This document shows positions 29,196 through 37,361 of a DNA stretch of 64,000 bases, one piece after another (within the stretch, counting starts at the first letter, position 1; each line of letters begins with the position of its first letter). Below the pieces are notes generated by a model. It was given only the letters and a program-made list of their open reading frames with translations. It was not told the origin of the DNA and made no database searches. Origin of the DNA: CP2-2F sp034436355 (GTDB taxonomy: Bacteria; Chloroflexota; Anaerolineae; Aggregatilineales; UBA2796). Position numbers and translations under genes: made by a program. Location of the stretch: the NCBI GenBank assembly GCA_034436355.1, contig DAOTVQ010000030.1, positions 1 to 64,000 of the forward strand, given 5' to 3'.

Positions 29196-29598
29196 TGCCA
29201 AAGATCGCTATCACGACGCGGTGAAGCGTGCGCTTATCAAGGATGGGTGGATAATCGAAACTGATCAGTTCATTCTGACGATTGATCAGCGTAATCTCTG
29301 GGTTGATCTTCAGGCAAGCAAAGTCGATCCACGCCTTACTATCCTTGTTGAGGTTAAAGAACTTGCTGAAGTTGATTCAGCAGTGGAGGCGCTGGCAAAT
29401 GCATTAGGAAAAATTGCGTTATATCGGCTGGCATTGGCGAACGCTAATTTACCTTTTATCCTTTATCTCGCTGTTTCTGTACAATCTTATGCAGGTATTC
29501 TCAGTGAGAAAATAGGACAATTAGCACTTAGTCATCATCGGATACCACTACTTATCTTTGACGCTGATCGGGAGGAGATTGTGCGATGGATTCCCTAA
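29191..29598 (+). CDS. xisH: XisH family protein, array copy 4
   Basis: A 135-residue XisH family protein. The first 60 bp differ from copy 1 by a single synonymous base, then the sequence diverges. Asp39 (LWVDL) and Glu54-x-Lys56 (LVEVKEL) are kept, with LANALGKIALYRLAL and FILYLAVS downstream. The internal part is visibly more AT-rich than neighbouring housekeeping genes. It overlaps xisI copy 4 by 13 bp. Confidence 0.88.
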   Translation: MPAKDRYHDAVKRALIKDGWIIETDQFILTIDQRNLWVDLQASKVDPRLTILVEVKELAEVDSAVEALANALGKIALYRLALANANLPFILYLAVSVQSYAGILSEKIGQLALSHHRIPLLIFDADREEIVRWIP

Positions 29599-29882
29599 TT
29601 GAAACTGTCCGCGCAGCGCTGTTGAGTTATGCAAAGAAGGGCTTGAACAGTGATAGCCGCCTGATGCACAGTGAAGACAATACGATCTTATCGGTTGTGA
29701 CCATCGTCAAGCCGCAGAATAATTCATTCATCAGTCTTCTGGTGCGCGTTCTAGCGGACACGATCATCATTGAGCGCGACCAGAATGATAAACCACTGGT
29801 AGATGCCCTGCTGCAAGCAGGCATTCCGCGCAGCCAGATCATCCTTGCCTATGCCGGCGAGCCTGTGCCTGAGTCGGCGTGA
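29586..29882 (+). CDS. xisI: XisI family protein, array copy 4
   Basis: A 98-residue XisI family protein (MDSLIETVRAALLSYAKKGLNS...). It shares the SEDNT and IIERDQNDK features with copy 2 and the common C-terminus with all copies. It is the last complete gene of the array. The DNA after its stop still reads GAGCGATGCC, as if a fifth xisH began, then diverges into a hairpin. Confidence 0.87.
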   Translation: MDSLIETVRAALLSYAKKGLNSDSRLMHSEDNTILSVVTIVKPQNNSFISLLVRVLADTIIIERDQNDKPLVDALLQAGIPRSQIILAYAGEPVPESA

Positions 29883-29890
29883 GCGATGCC
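29805..29890 (+). repeat. XisHI junction repeat 4 (terminal)
   Basis: An 86-bp junction repeat identical to repeat 2 and 695 bp from repeat 3. It ends with ATGCC, but no xisH follows. Confidence 0.9.
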
Positions 29891-29915
29891 GTTCGCCCTA
29901 ACGGGGCATTTCTTT
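29886..29915 (+). terminator. Probable terminator of the xis array
   Basis: ATGCC/GGCAT and GTT/AAC can pair around a CGCCCT loop with a small bulge; GCCC/GGGC is an alternative pairing. TTTCTTT follows. The remnant start codon of the array lies inside the 5' arm. Confidence 0.5.
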
Positions 29916-29948
29916 ACCTACGCTTGGCTGAGCCTTAACAAATTAGGC

Positions 29949-29977
29949 TTTACAAGGCACACTCGACGTGGTATAAA
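29949..29977 (+). promoter_or_regulatory. Promoter of the 6S-like RNA
   Basis: The -35 TTTACA (29949-29954) and -10 TATAAA (29972-29977) have a 17-bp spacer, among the best-matching promoters in the window. The predicted start is near 29984, just before the structured RNA. Confidence 0.65.
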
Positions 29978-29983
29978 AACGAT

Positions 29984-30160
29984 GTGCCTGCTGTGTGCGT
30001 GATGCCGCACCCTAAGTTTTGAGCCAACACCCATCTGACGGGCATTCACATCCAGCCCTAGCGCGATAGACAATAGTCAAGGCGTGAAGGCTGGCGAGAT
30101 GACCCACCTGCGAAAGCAGGTTCAAAACACCGCGTTCACACGGCATAGCGGGTACTTTTT
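29984..30160 (+). ncRNA. ssrS: 6S RNA-like small RNA
   Basis: About 177 nt without a coding frame, folding like 6S RNA, which binds sigma70-RNA polymerase holoenzyme. The closing stem pairs 29993-30007 (GTGTGCGTGATGCCG) with 30141-30155 (CGGCATAGCGGGTAC), allowing G-U pairs and two mismatches. Inside it, GTTTTGAGCC pairs with GGTTCAAAAC. A small hairpin (ACCTGCGAAAGCAGGT) lies on the 3' side, as in the 6S central bubble. The apical arm contains CCAGCC/GGCTGG. The TGAGCC element and the GGCAT near the 3' end resemble E. coli 6S RNA. A near-consensus promoter precedes it and TTTTT follows the closing stem. The family call is by structure and motif recall only. Confidence 0.68.
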
Positions 30161-30170
30161 GAAGGAAACA

Positions 30171-30203
30171 AACAGGCGGGAATAGCCTTCCCGCCTGTTC
30201 TCG
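30171..30203. terminator. Bidirectional terminator (6S-like RNA / HisD-family gene)
   Basis: A perfect 12-bp stem (AACAGGCGGGAA / TTCCCGCCTGTT) with a 5-nt loop. TCTCGTTT follows on the + strand and TGTTTCCTTC on the minus strand. It sits between the + strand RNA and the convergent HisD-family gene. Confidence 0.75.
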
Positions 30204-30204
30204 T

Positions 30205-31515
30205 TTATTCGCCCCACAAAGCGCGCCGCTTGCGAAGCGCCATCGCGTGCGCCGGGAAGTCCTCATAATCGGCGAGTGTTACCGTTGTGTTGTGCAGCCG
30301 TTCGTAGCCCTCACGGTTGCAGTACCCAATACCACTGCGCTTCAAAAAGTCCCACACGCTGACCGATGAAAACGAACGCGCAAAGCCGCCCGTTGGCAGG
30401 ATGGCGTTCAAGCCAAGCGTGTAGTTGCTGATTGGGATCGGCGTGTAGCTGCCCAGCAAAATCTCGCCCGCGTTTTGGATGCGGTTGAGCGTGCTGAACG
30501 GATCAGCGGTGAGGACTTCAAGGTGTTCCGGCGCATAGTCGTTCACAAAGGCGATTGATTCTTCAAGGCTGTTTGTGAGTAGAATGCCGCCATAGCTGCT
30601 CAGGACGCTCTCGATAAATGTGCGCCGCCATTCGGGCAGTTCGGCGATGTAGCTTGGCAGCAGGCGCAGTGCCTCATCCGCTACGGCACGGCTGTGCGTC
30701 ACCAACAGCGCGGCTGATTCGGCGCCGTGTTCAGCCTCCACCAACAGATCGAGCGCGGCAAGGCGCGGATCAGCCGTCTCGTCGCACAAGATGATCGACT
30801 CACTCGGTCCAGCAGGCAGCCCAACATCCACCACACCGTAGAGCAGGCGCTTTGCCGCTGAAACATAGCTGCTGCCAGGCCCGATAATCTTGCTGACACG
30901 CGGCAAGGTCTGTGTGCCAAACGCCAAGCCCGCCACTGCTGCCATGCCACCGACGGCATACACTTCGCGCACGCCGGCAATATCAGCGGCAACTAAAGCG
31001 GCAGGGTCTGCCTTGCCTTGCGGATTCGGCGGTGTGATGACCACAATGCGCGGCACGCCTGCAACCTTTGCCGGCACGGTCAGCATCAGCATCACAGAGG
31101 GAAAAGCGCCCTTGCCACGTGGCACATACAGTCCCGCACTAGCAATTGGCGTAATTTTTTCACCCGCCATAATGCCCTGCTCCACTTCCATAAACCACAT
31201 CGGTTCGGGCATTTGCTCGGCATGGAAGCGCTGAATGTTGGCGTGCGCGTGCCGAATGGCAGCCACAACGTCTTCGCCCACTTCGGCGTAGGCGCGCTCG
31301 AAATCTTCGTCGCTGGCGCGCAGATCGGCGGCGGTGTAGTCTTTAGCGTCAAATTGGCGCACATAGTCAACCAGTGCGGCATCGCCGTTTTGACGTACCG
31401 ACTCGACCACGTGCTGCGCTTGCGGCAGCAGCGAGGTGATATCCTGCTCGGCGCGGCGCATAATCAGCGTCAGCTCATCGGGCGAAAGGGTCGCCAGTTC
31501 GCGTACTTGAATCAT
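30205..31515 (-). CDS. Histidinol dehydrogenase-family protein with altered active site
   Basis: A 436-residue protein alignable along its length with HisD: AGLYVPRGKGAFPSVMLM, KIIGPGSSYVSAAKRL, VGLPAGPSES, DYAPEHLEVLT and LPTGGFARSFSSVSVWDFLKR. HisD oxidises histidinol to histidine with two NAD. The catalytic Glu330-His331 pair and two of four zinc positions (His263, His423) remain. The zinc ligand Gln (E. coli 259) is Glu260, the ligand Asp (360) is Asn364, and the substrate-contacting His (367) is Ala371. No other his gene is near. It may be a paralogue acting on another alcohol, or an inactive form. The start at 31515 gives MIQVREL, the usual HisD N-terminus. Confidence 0.8.
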   Translation of the reverse strand: MIQVRELATLSPDELTLIMRRAEQDITSLLPQAQHVVESVRQNGDAALVDYVRQFDAKDYTAADLRASDEDFERAYAEVGEDVVAAIRHAHANIQRFHAEQMPEPMWFMEVEQGIMAGEKITPIASAGLYVPRGKGAFPSVMLMLTVPAKVAGVPRIVVITPPNPQGKADPAALVAADIAGVREVYAVGGMAAVAGLAFGTQTLPRVSKIIGPGSSYVSAAKRLLYGVVDVGLPAGPSESIILCDETADPRLAALDLLVEAEHGAESAALLVTHSRAVADEALRLLPSYIAELPEWRRTFIESVLSSYGGILLTNSLEESIAFVNDYAPEHLEVLTADPFSTLNRIQNAGEILLGSYTPIPISNYTLGLNAILPTGGFARSFSSVSVWDFLKRSGIGYCNREGYERLHNTTVTLADYEDFPAHAMALRKRRALWGE

Positions 31516-31638
31516 AATGGGGTGACTTACCTTTTGGGATAGCTTGGTTATCGTCAGCCCGATCTTAGCACTCGCAGCGGCGTGAGACAACTTGAGAGAT
31601 AAGGCGTGCGGAGGCATTCCGCACACCTCAAAACAGTT

Positions 31639-32751
31639 TCAGCTAATGGTGTAGTAGAGCTGTGCCGCGATGCCGCCTTCCGCCAAGAGCAGTTCAGCCG
31701 CCTCACCGCGCACAAATTCAATCTGGCTGCCGCTGTAGAGCGCCTTGACCAGCAGCTCATCCACAATGCCCATCAGGATGGGCGTCTCAATCGGATAGGG
31801 CAGGATCAGCAGGCTTACGGCGTACATCTCCAACGCCTGATTAACATCTGCCAAGCCAAGCGCAGCGCGTTTGCCCGCCTTTGCCATGCCGAGCGTATCC
31901 TGCACCAAGAGCAGTTCGTGATCACGTTCAGCTGTGTAGGCAGTTTGGCGGATCAGATCGGCAATCTCGTGCGGCGCTGCCTCAAAGGGAATCTTGGCGA
32001 CGCTGATCACCTTGCGCGCAACGGAAGGGTGCAAGAAGGCGCGCACCGCGTGTGCCAACTGCACATTGCCACCCAGCACAACACGATCCACGTCCTGATC
32101 TTCCACAAAGTATTGGTTGATCTCATCCGCGATGTAGCGTGCAAAGCGCCGATCAAGTTCATCGTTGCGGCGGGCAATTTGCGCGGCATGTGCCGTCTTG
32201 CGGCTGTCCTTGCGCTGCCAGGTTTGGTCAAGGTTGGCGGTGACATCAGTGGCGGAAGCGCCTAAGAACAAGCTGACCGCACGCGCCTTATCCTGTGCAA
32301 ACAACACGATCAGGTGCTGCTCATACTCATCAAGGGCGTACAGAAAGTCTTTGATCTGCATCCAGCCATAGTGGGCATGATTCCGCAAACGCACCGGCAG
32401 TTCGTAGGCAAGCAACTGCTCTGGGCTGATGAACAGCACCAACGTTTTGCCCTGTGCGCGGTAGCTATCGAGGTAATTCTCAAGGCGCAGCCGCACACGC
32501 GCCCACTCGGTTTTCTCAGAAGTATCCGACAAGCGAACGGTTTTCCACTGTTTGACTTGCTCTGGGGCAAGCTGGTTTTCGATTTCGGTGAGGGCATTCC
32601 GCAAAAAGATTTGCCACGCGGGCGTATCAGCCTGATTCGCCTCCTCAGAAGGGTCTACCAAAAGGTAGAGCGACAGCACATTCTGGCGCTTTTCGGCGTC
32701 TTCTATGTAGGCAACGAACTCTTTTAAGAGATGCTCTGCTTCGTGAAGCAT
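31639..32751 (-). CDS. Bacterial eRF1-like (baeRF-type) protein
   Basis: A 370-residue soluble protein. The central part (LIVLFAQDKARAVSLFLGASATDVTANL) and the segment DRVVLGGNVQLAHAVRAFLHPSVARKVISVAKIPFEAAPHEIADLI resemble domains 2 and 3 of eRF1-like proteins found in bacteria. Those proteins are proposed to act at ribosomes or RNA. No GGQ motif is seen. The ATG has AGGAG 7 nt upstream. It is followed after 123 bp by the HisD-family gene in the same direction. The family call is by pattern; the function is not established. Confidence 0.6.
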   Translation of the reverse strand: MLHEAEHLLKEFVAYIEDAEKRQNVLSLYLLVDPSEEANQADTPAWQIFLRNALTEIENQLAPEQVKQWKTVRLSDTSEKTEWARVRLRLENYLDSYRAQGKTLVLFISPEQLLAYELPVRLRNHAHYGWMQIKDFLYALDEYEQHLIVLFAQDKARAVSLFLGASATDVTANLDQTWQRKDSRKTAHAAQIARRNDELDRRFARYIADEINQYFVEDQDVDRVVLGGNVQLAHAVRAFLHPSVARKVISVAKIPFEAAPHEIADLIRQTAYTAERDHELLLVQDTLGMAKAGKRAALGLADVNQALEMYAVSLLILPYPIETPILMGIVDELLVKALYSGSQIEFVRGEAAELLLAEGGIAAQLYYTIS

Positions 32752-32907
32752 GGGTAACTCCTATGTTGGGGCGCACCACCTCAAAGGCAGTATGCGCCAT
32801 TCTTAACGCTCCTATTTCAGCATAAAATGCGGCAGAGTCAAGGTTTTTAGGGCGAAGACTCACGCCCTGCTTAGGTGCATTTAGGCATTGTCCGTTATCG
32901 CTTTTGT

Positions 32908-32935
32908 TTGAAACATTAGCATTCTGGCGTACAAT
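32908..32935 (+). promoter_or_regulatory. Sigma70-type promoter of the kinase-like operon
   Basis: The -35 TTGAAA (32908-32913) and -10 TACAAT (32930-32935) have a 16-bp spacer. The start point would be about 43 nt before the ATG at 32985. Confidence 0.65.
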
Positions 32936-32984
32936 AGGCAGCCAAACACACCGACTCGCGGCATTGAAATGAGGCGTAGTGTAA

Positions 32985-35900
32985 ATGCCACGTCCTGTCA
33001 CTGGGCGCCGTCCCGATAGCTTATTTGATAATCGCTACCGTTACGATCATATCTATCCGCGTGGGCGCAGCGGCGAAACCTTGCGCGCCTACGACACACA
33101 AGCCAATGATCGCCCATGCGTGATCAAGCGCCCTGCCCTGCAAGATGCACCGCCTATCCGCGCCGGGCAAGAGCTGAGCATCCTCAATGAAAAACGCGCC
33201 TTAGAGCTGCTCAGCGGGCATCCGGTGCTGTGCGAATTGCTGCACAGCGGCACCTTTCGCGTGGGCGGGCAAACACACCAATACATCGTGATTGAGATGG
33301 CGACGGGCGAGACCATCGAAGCCCTGACGCTTGCCCTTGCCGCACAGGGCGAACGCCTGCCCGACCTTGAACTGCTGATTATCCTTGAGGGCTTGCTCGA
33401 TCTGTTGCAGGCGGCGCATGATAAGCGCATCGTCTATAACGATGTGGACGCCAAGCACCTCTTCTGGGATCGTGAAGCATATCTGCTCAAGATGATTGAC
33501 TGGGGCAACGCTGTTTTCCTAGAGTCTGACCATGCCCATACGAGCCACGTTACGCGCCACAGCGATATTGTCCAGGTAGGACAACTGCTCTACTTTCTGC
33601 TTAGCAGTGGACGCCGCTTTGATCTGAACCATCCTGAGGCGGTGGACACGCTGCCTGAAAATGTGCCTGCACGCTTAAAGACGATCATCAGCCGCGCCGT
33701 GAACACCGATCCCGCCGCTCGTTACGCGGATATTGCCGATCTGCGCCGCGATCTGGCAGAGGTACGCCGCCCACTCCAGAAACAGCGCGAGGCACTCATT
33801 GAGCGTGTGCGTGCGCGCCTACCCAGCGTCAGCAGCCAAAGCCAGCTTGAGGAACTCCGAACTTGGCTCACTGAGGCGCGCCGTGCCGATGTCGGCTATC
33901 CGCCCGCCCGTGAGCTGGAAGCAGAAATTGACCGCCGCCTGAGCAAGCTCGCGCTGCAAGCTGACCTAGACGCCGTGCGGATTTACCTTGAAAGCGGCAA
34001 CCTGGCTCGCGCCGCCGATCTGATTGACGACCTGCTAACGCGCAGCAGCGAAGAACTGCACCCGATGCTGCACTTCCTGCAAGATGCCTGCGAACTGCTC
34101 GGACGCGATACGCCACCGCTTCAGCCCGAAGGCTTCACGCCCGCCCTAGACGCCTTGCTGCGCGATGATCCGCAGGCGGCAGCGCGTGCCTTGCTGACCA
34201 CACCCGATCCGCGTGATAATGCTCGCCATGTGCAATTATTGTTGGCAGAACGGCTCAGCGCACGGCTGCCCGCCGTCGTGCTGCTGCGCCCGCACCTTGC
34301 CCGCCTTGCAGAGTTGCTGAGCAATGCGCCAAGTGCCAGCCGCACCCTAAATGTGCTGCGCCAAATTACAGCCCGCCTTGAAGAAACGCCCGCCGCGGGC
34401 TTGCAAAATTTGCTGCGCCACTATCAGCGCGCTGCGGATGGCTTAGCCACCCTTGAGGAAGATTTGCGCGGCATGGAGAGCGCCCTAGAAACAGCGCGCC
34501 ATGCTGCCCACACCGCCGATGCCATTATTGATCTGCTGGAAGTTGCCGCCCAAAACGCCCTTAGCAACCCTTCCCGCGCCGGCAGCGCGCTGTGGCACGC
34601 CCACGCCATTGACCCAACCAGCACCGCTTTTGAGCCACTGAACGACCTGCTGAATGCCTTTCACGCCGACCTTGAGTCCTTGCGCGCCTACACACCCGCC
34701 GCCGATGGCAGCGATATCACCGACTTTTTAGGTCATGCCGCACAGCGCCTTGCCCCCTACGCCGCCGAAGTGACCGACCCGCGCTTTCAAGGCATTCTGC
34801 GCGATCTGGAAGCGGCTAACGCGGCATGGCTGCGCGTTGCCGATTCGATTGCGCTGGGTGGCAAACGTCCCGCCCTAGAGAATTGTAAGGCGGCTGCGGC
34901 GGCGGTGCGCTCGCTCAGCCCGAACATCGCCTATTGGTTTGATGAATATGCCCGCCGCATGGAAGACGCGCCGCGTGTGGAGTTCCTTAGCCCGAACGCG
35001 CCCTTTGGCAAAGCGCTTGCCGAAGGGTGGGAAGGCTGGGATCGCGGACGCACGGCTGAATCGCTGCACAGCGGCAAGCGCGCCGCCGACTACGCCCTGA
35101 CCGATGCTGAAAAGCTGGCTGCCCGTCGCTTAATCAGCCTGAGCGAAGCGCTGGACACATGGCTAGAGCGTGATGGCGCCACCTCCACACCGCAGACTGA
35201 GGCAGCGCTGCGCCGTGTGAGTGCGCTCTTTCTGCCCGAAGAAGAAGCCGCCCGCCAAACCTTCGCCACACAAATGCCCAACATGCAAATCTACCTGAAG
35301 GCGATGGTGAAAGGCGTGGTGGAGCCGCTGCGCGATTCTAGCGCTGCTGCTGTGCGCGTGCTGTTCTTCGACTATGTGCTGCGCGGCATTCTCGCCTTGC
35401 AGCGCGAACACTTTGAAGATGCCAACACTTGGAAAGAAGCCGCCGCCAAAGCGCTGCCCAATGCGCGCAACCATCCCGCCTTCCAAACCTTAGAGACTGC
35501 CATCACGCGCCGCCAATTGGTGCTGGAAGCGGTGCGCGCCCTGAACGAAACACGCAGCGTTGCCACCATCGCCGAGACGCGCCAAGCCGTCCGTGCGCCG
35601 CTGGCTGCCACGCAGCTAGAGAGCGCCGATCAGTCCATCCGCGCCCTAGAAGACGCCTTGCGCCGCTGGCACGATGGCGATTTTCGCGCCGCACGCAGCC
35701 AGCTTGACTCTGCGCTAGAGCGTGCCGTTGGCGCTGAAATTGCCCTTAGCAAACCTTTGGATGGCTTCAAAGGCTGGTTGCAAGAATTGGCAGACGCCGC
35801 CGAATATTTGGCGCAAGGGCGCCGCCTGATTGAAGAAGAGGCGCTGGCACCCTCAGATACACCCAAGCCTGAGATCGCTGAGGCGCACCAAAAATTTGTG

Positions 35901-37343
35901 GACATCACGCGGCGCGATTTGGGCGAACCGTATACTGCCCAACTGCGCCAATGGCGTGATACATATCTCGCTGTGCGCGATCTGTATACTGACCCGACCT
36001 TAAGTAAAGACGAAAAGCTGCGCCTGTTTGAAGGGCATTTCGCCTCGCTCTTTATTGATCGGCAGCCTGCTTTGCCCATTCTGCGGCACTGGCGCACCCT
36101 TGTACAGCGTATGCCAGAGCCAGAGCCTGACCTACCGCGTTACCAAGCGCGCTTCACCGATTATGAGCCAGCGGCTGCCACTGACCTTGACGCGCTGGCG
36201 GATGCCGCGCCAATGCCCGCGCCGCGCCGCAGCACAGCCACGACCGCTGCCGTGCCAACCCCTGAGCCGCTGCAACCAGAGGTGATCAGCGCGCCGGAGG
36301 CAGATGTGGCACAGTTAGAGCGACGCGCTGAGCGCCGCACACGCCGCGATACTGTGCCGCTGTTGATGATCGGCGCCTTTGGTGTGGTGGCAATCATTGC
36401 TGCCTTGCTGATGTTATTGAGTGGTAGCGCCGGCAGCGATGCACTACCCACGCCAAGCGCCACACCTGCTGGCTTGGGCGCGCCCATTGGTCAGCCGCCG
36501 ACTGTTGATCTGCCGAGCGTTGTGCCGCCAACCGTGACTCCAACCGTGCCAACGCTCACACCAAGCCATACCTTCACGCCTGAGTCTTCTGTGCCAACGC
36601 CAACGCCGATCCCGACGGGCGAACTGCTCTCACCGTCAACGCTGGCAGCCGCCCTCACGCCAACGCTGATCCCAACCCTGAGTGCTGGCGCCTCGCCCGA
36701 ACCAACCAATCCGTCTATCGCGCTGCCAACCTTGCCGCCCGATGCCAGCAGTGGCGAATATGATGTGCTGGCAGCGCTTCTGACGTTGGACGCGGCGCGC
36801 CGCACGTGGGATTCTGACTGGTTTTCGTATCAGGAAGGCGCCTGGATCATTGGCAACCCAACGCGCACCAGTGGGCGCGCACCGCTTGTCCGCCTTGGGC
36901 CTGAACTGCTAACACCACTCTTTGGCACAGAGGCTGCGCGCTATCTGCGCCGTATGGAAGTTGAACTGGAGTTGGTGAGTTACGAGCCGCGCCTGCTGCC
37001 AACGGGTCAGGTAGTCTTTGGTGCGGGCATGGAATCGCTGCAAGGGCAGCGTGCGGCGGTGGAAGCACGCTTAATCCAAGAGCAGATCGCCAATTTTGGC
37101 ATCAACTTGAATGGCAACTTCCTGCAAAAGACTCAACTGCCTGTTAGCCCACTCATCGTTAAGGCAGCCATTGCACGCGGCGCAGATCGCACACTCTCGC
37201 TATACCTTGATGGGCAGTTGTTAGGGCAATCCAACGCTGCCTACGCACCCGACGTGCCGATCAGCTTGTACCTGTACACTTCAACAGGTGGCATGATCGT
37301 CAAGGTGAATTCGCTGCGCGTCTGGCTGCAAAAGCCCGAATAG
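32985..37343 (+). CDS. Giant kinase-like membrane protein with extracellular domain
   Basis: 1452 residues. The N-terminal 270 residues have a Ser/Thr kinase fold: ATP-site Lys48 (CVIKRP), a catalytic-loop equivalent Y151-N-D153-V-D-A-K-H158 in place of HRDLKPxN, and D172-W-G in place of DFG. The +2 Lys and the metal-binding Asn are replaced (Asp155, His158), so catalysis is doubtful. About 840 residues of helical, repeat-like cytoplasmic sequence follow. Then come one transmembrane helix (about 1126-1147), a Pro/Thr-rich linker (about 1150-1250) and a 200-residue outer domain ending in a beta-rich stretch (LYLDGQLLGQSNAAY...). It is the first gene of a three-gene unit with a second kinase-like gene and a receiver domain. 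Confidence 0.75.
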   Translation: MPRPVTGRRPDSLFDNRYRYDHIYPRGRSGETLRAYDTQANDRPCVIKRPALQDAPPIRAGQELSILNEKRALELLSGHPVLCELLHSGTFRVGGQTHQYIVIEMATGETIEALTLALAAQGERLPDLELLIILEGLLDLLQAAHDKRIVYNDVDAKHLFWDREAYLLKMIDWGNAVFLESDHAHTSHVTRHSDIVQVGQLLYFLLSSGRRFDLNHPEAVDTLPENVPARLKTIISRAVNTDPAARYADIADLRRDLAEVRRPLQKQREALIERVRARLPSVSSQSQLEELRTWLTEARRADVGYPPARELEAEIDRRLSKLALQADLDAVRIYLESGNLARAADLIDDLLTRSSEELHPMLHFLQDACELLGRDTPPLQPEGFTPALDALLRDDPQAAARALLTTPDPRDNARHVQLLLAERLSARLPAVVLLRPHLARLAELLSNAPSASRTLNVLRQITARLEETPAAGLQNLLRHYQRAADGLATLEEDLRGMESALETARHAAHTADAIIDLLEVAAQNALSNPSRAGSALWHAHAIDPTSTAFEPLNDLLNAFHADLESLRAYTPAADGSDITDFLGHAAQRLAPYAAEVTDPRFQGILRDLEAANAAWLRVADSIALGGKRPALENCKAAAAAVRSLSPNIAYWFDEYARRMEDAPRVEFLSPNAPFGKALAEGWEGWDRGRTAESLHSGKRAADYALTDAEKLAARRLISLSEALDTWLERDGATSTPQTEAALRRVSALFLPEEEAARQTFATQMPNMQIYLKAMVKGVVEPLRDSSAAAVRVLFFDYVLRGILALQREHFEDANTWKEAAAKALPNARNHPAFQTLETAITRRQLVLEAVRALNETRSVATIAETRQAVRAPLAATQLESADQSIRALEDALRRWHDGDFRAARSQLDSALERAVGAEIALSKPLDGFKGWLQELADAAEYLAQGRRLIEEEALAPSDTPKPEIAEAHQKFVDITRRDLGEPYTAQLRQWRDTYLAVRDLYTDPTLSKDEKLRLFEGHFASLFIDRQPALPILRHWRTLVQRMPEPEPDLPRYQARFTDYEPAAATDLDALADAAPMPAPRRSTATTAAVPTPEPLQPEVISAPEADVAQLERRAERRTRRDTVPLLMIGAFGVVAIIAALLMLLSGSAGSDALPTPSATPAGLGAPIGQPPTVDLPSVVPPTVTPTVPTLTPSHTFTPESSVPTPTPIPTGELLSPSTLAAALTPTLIPTLSAGASPEPTNPSIALPTLPPDASSGEYDVLAALLTLDAARRTWDSDWFSYQEGAWIIGNPTRTSGRAPLVRLGPELLTPLFGTEAARYLRRMEVELELVSYEPRLLPTGQVVFGAGMESLQGQRAAVEARLIQEQIANFGINLNGNFLQKTQLPVSPLIVKAAIARGADRTLSLYLDGQLLGQSNAAYAPDVPISLYLYTSTGGMIVKVNSLRVWLQKPE

Positions 37344-37361
37344 CCCAAAGGACTTGACACC

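Noticed and set aside
27709..29890. The periodic repeats as a CRISPR or integron-like array
   Set aside because: The repeats are 86 bp and coding, spaced by full genes of about 600 bp; there are no short spacers, no cas genes and no integrase or attC-like folds.
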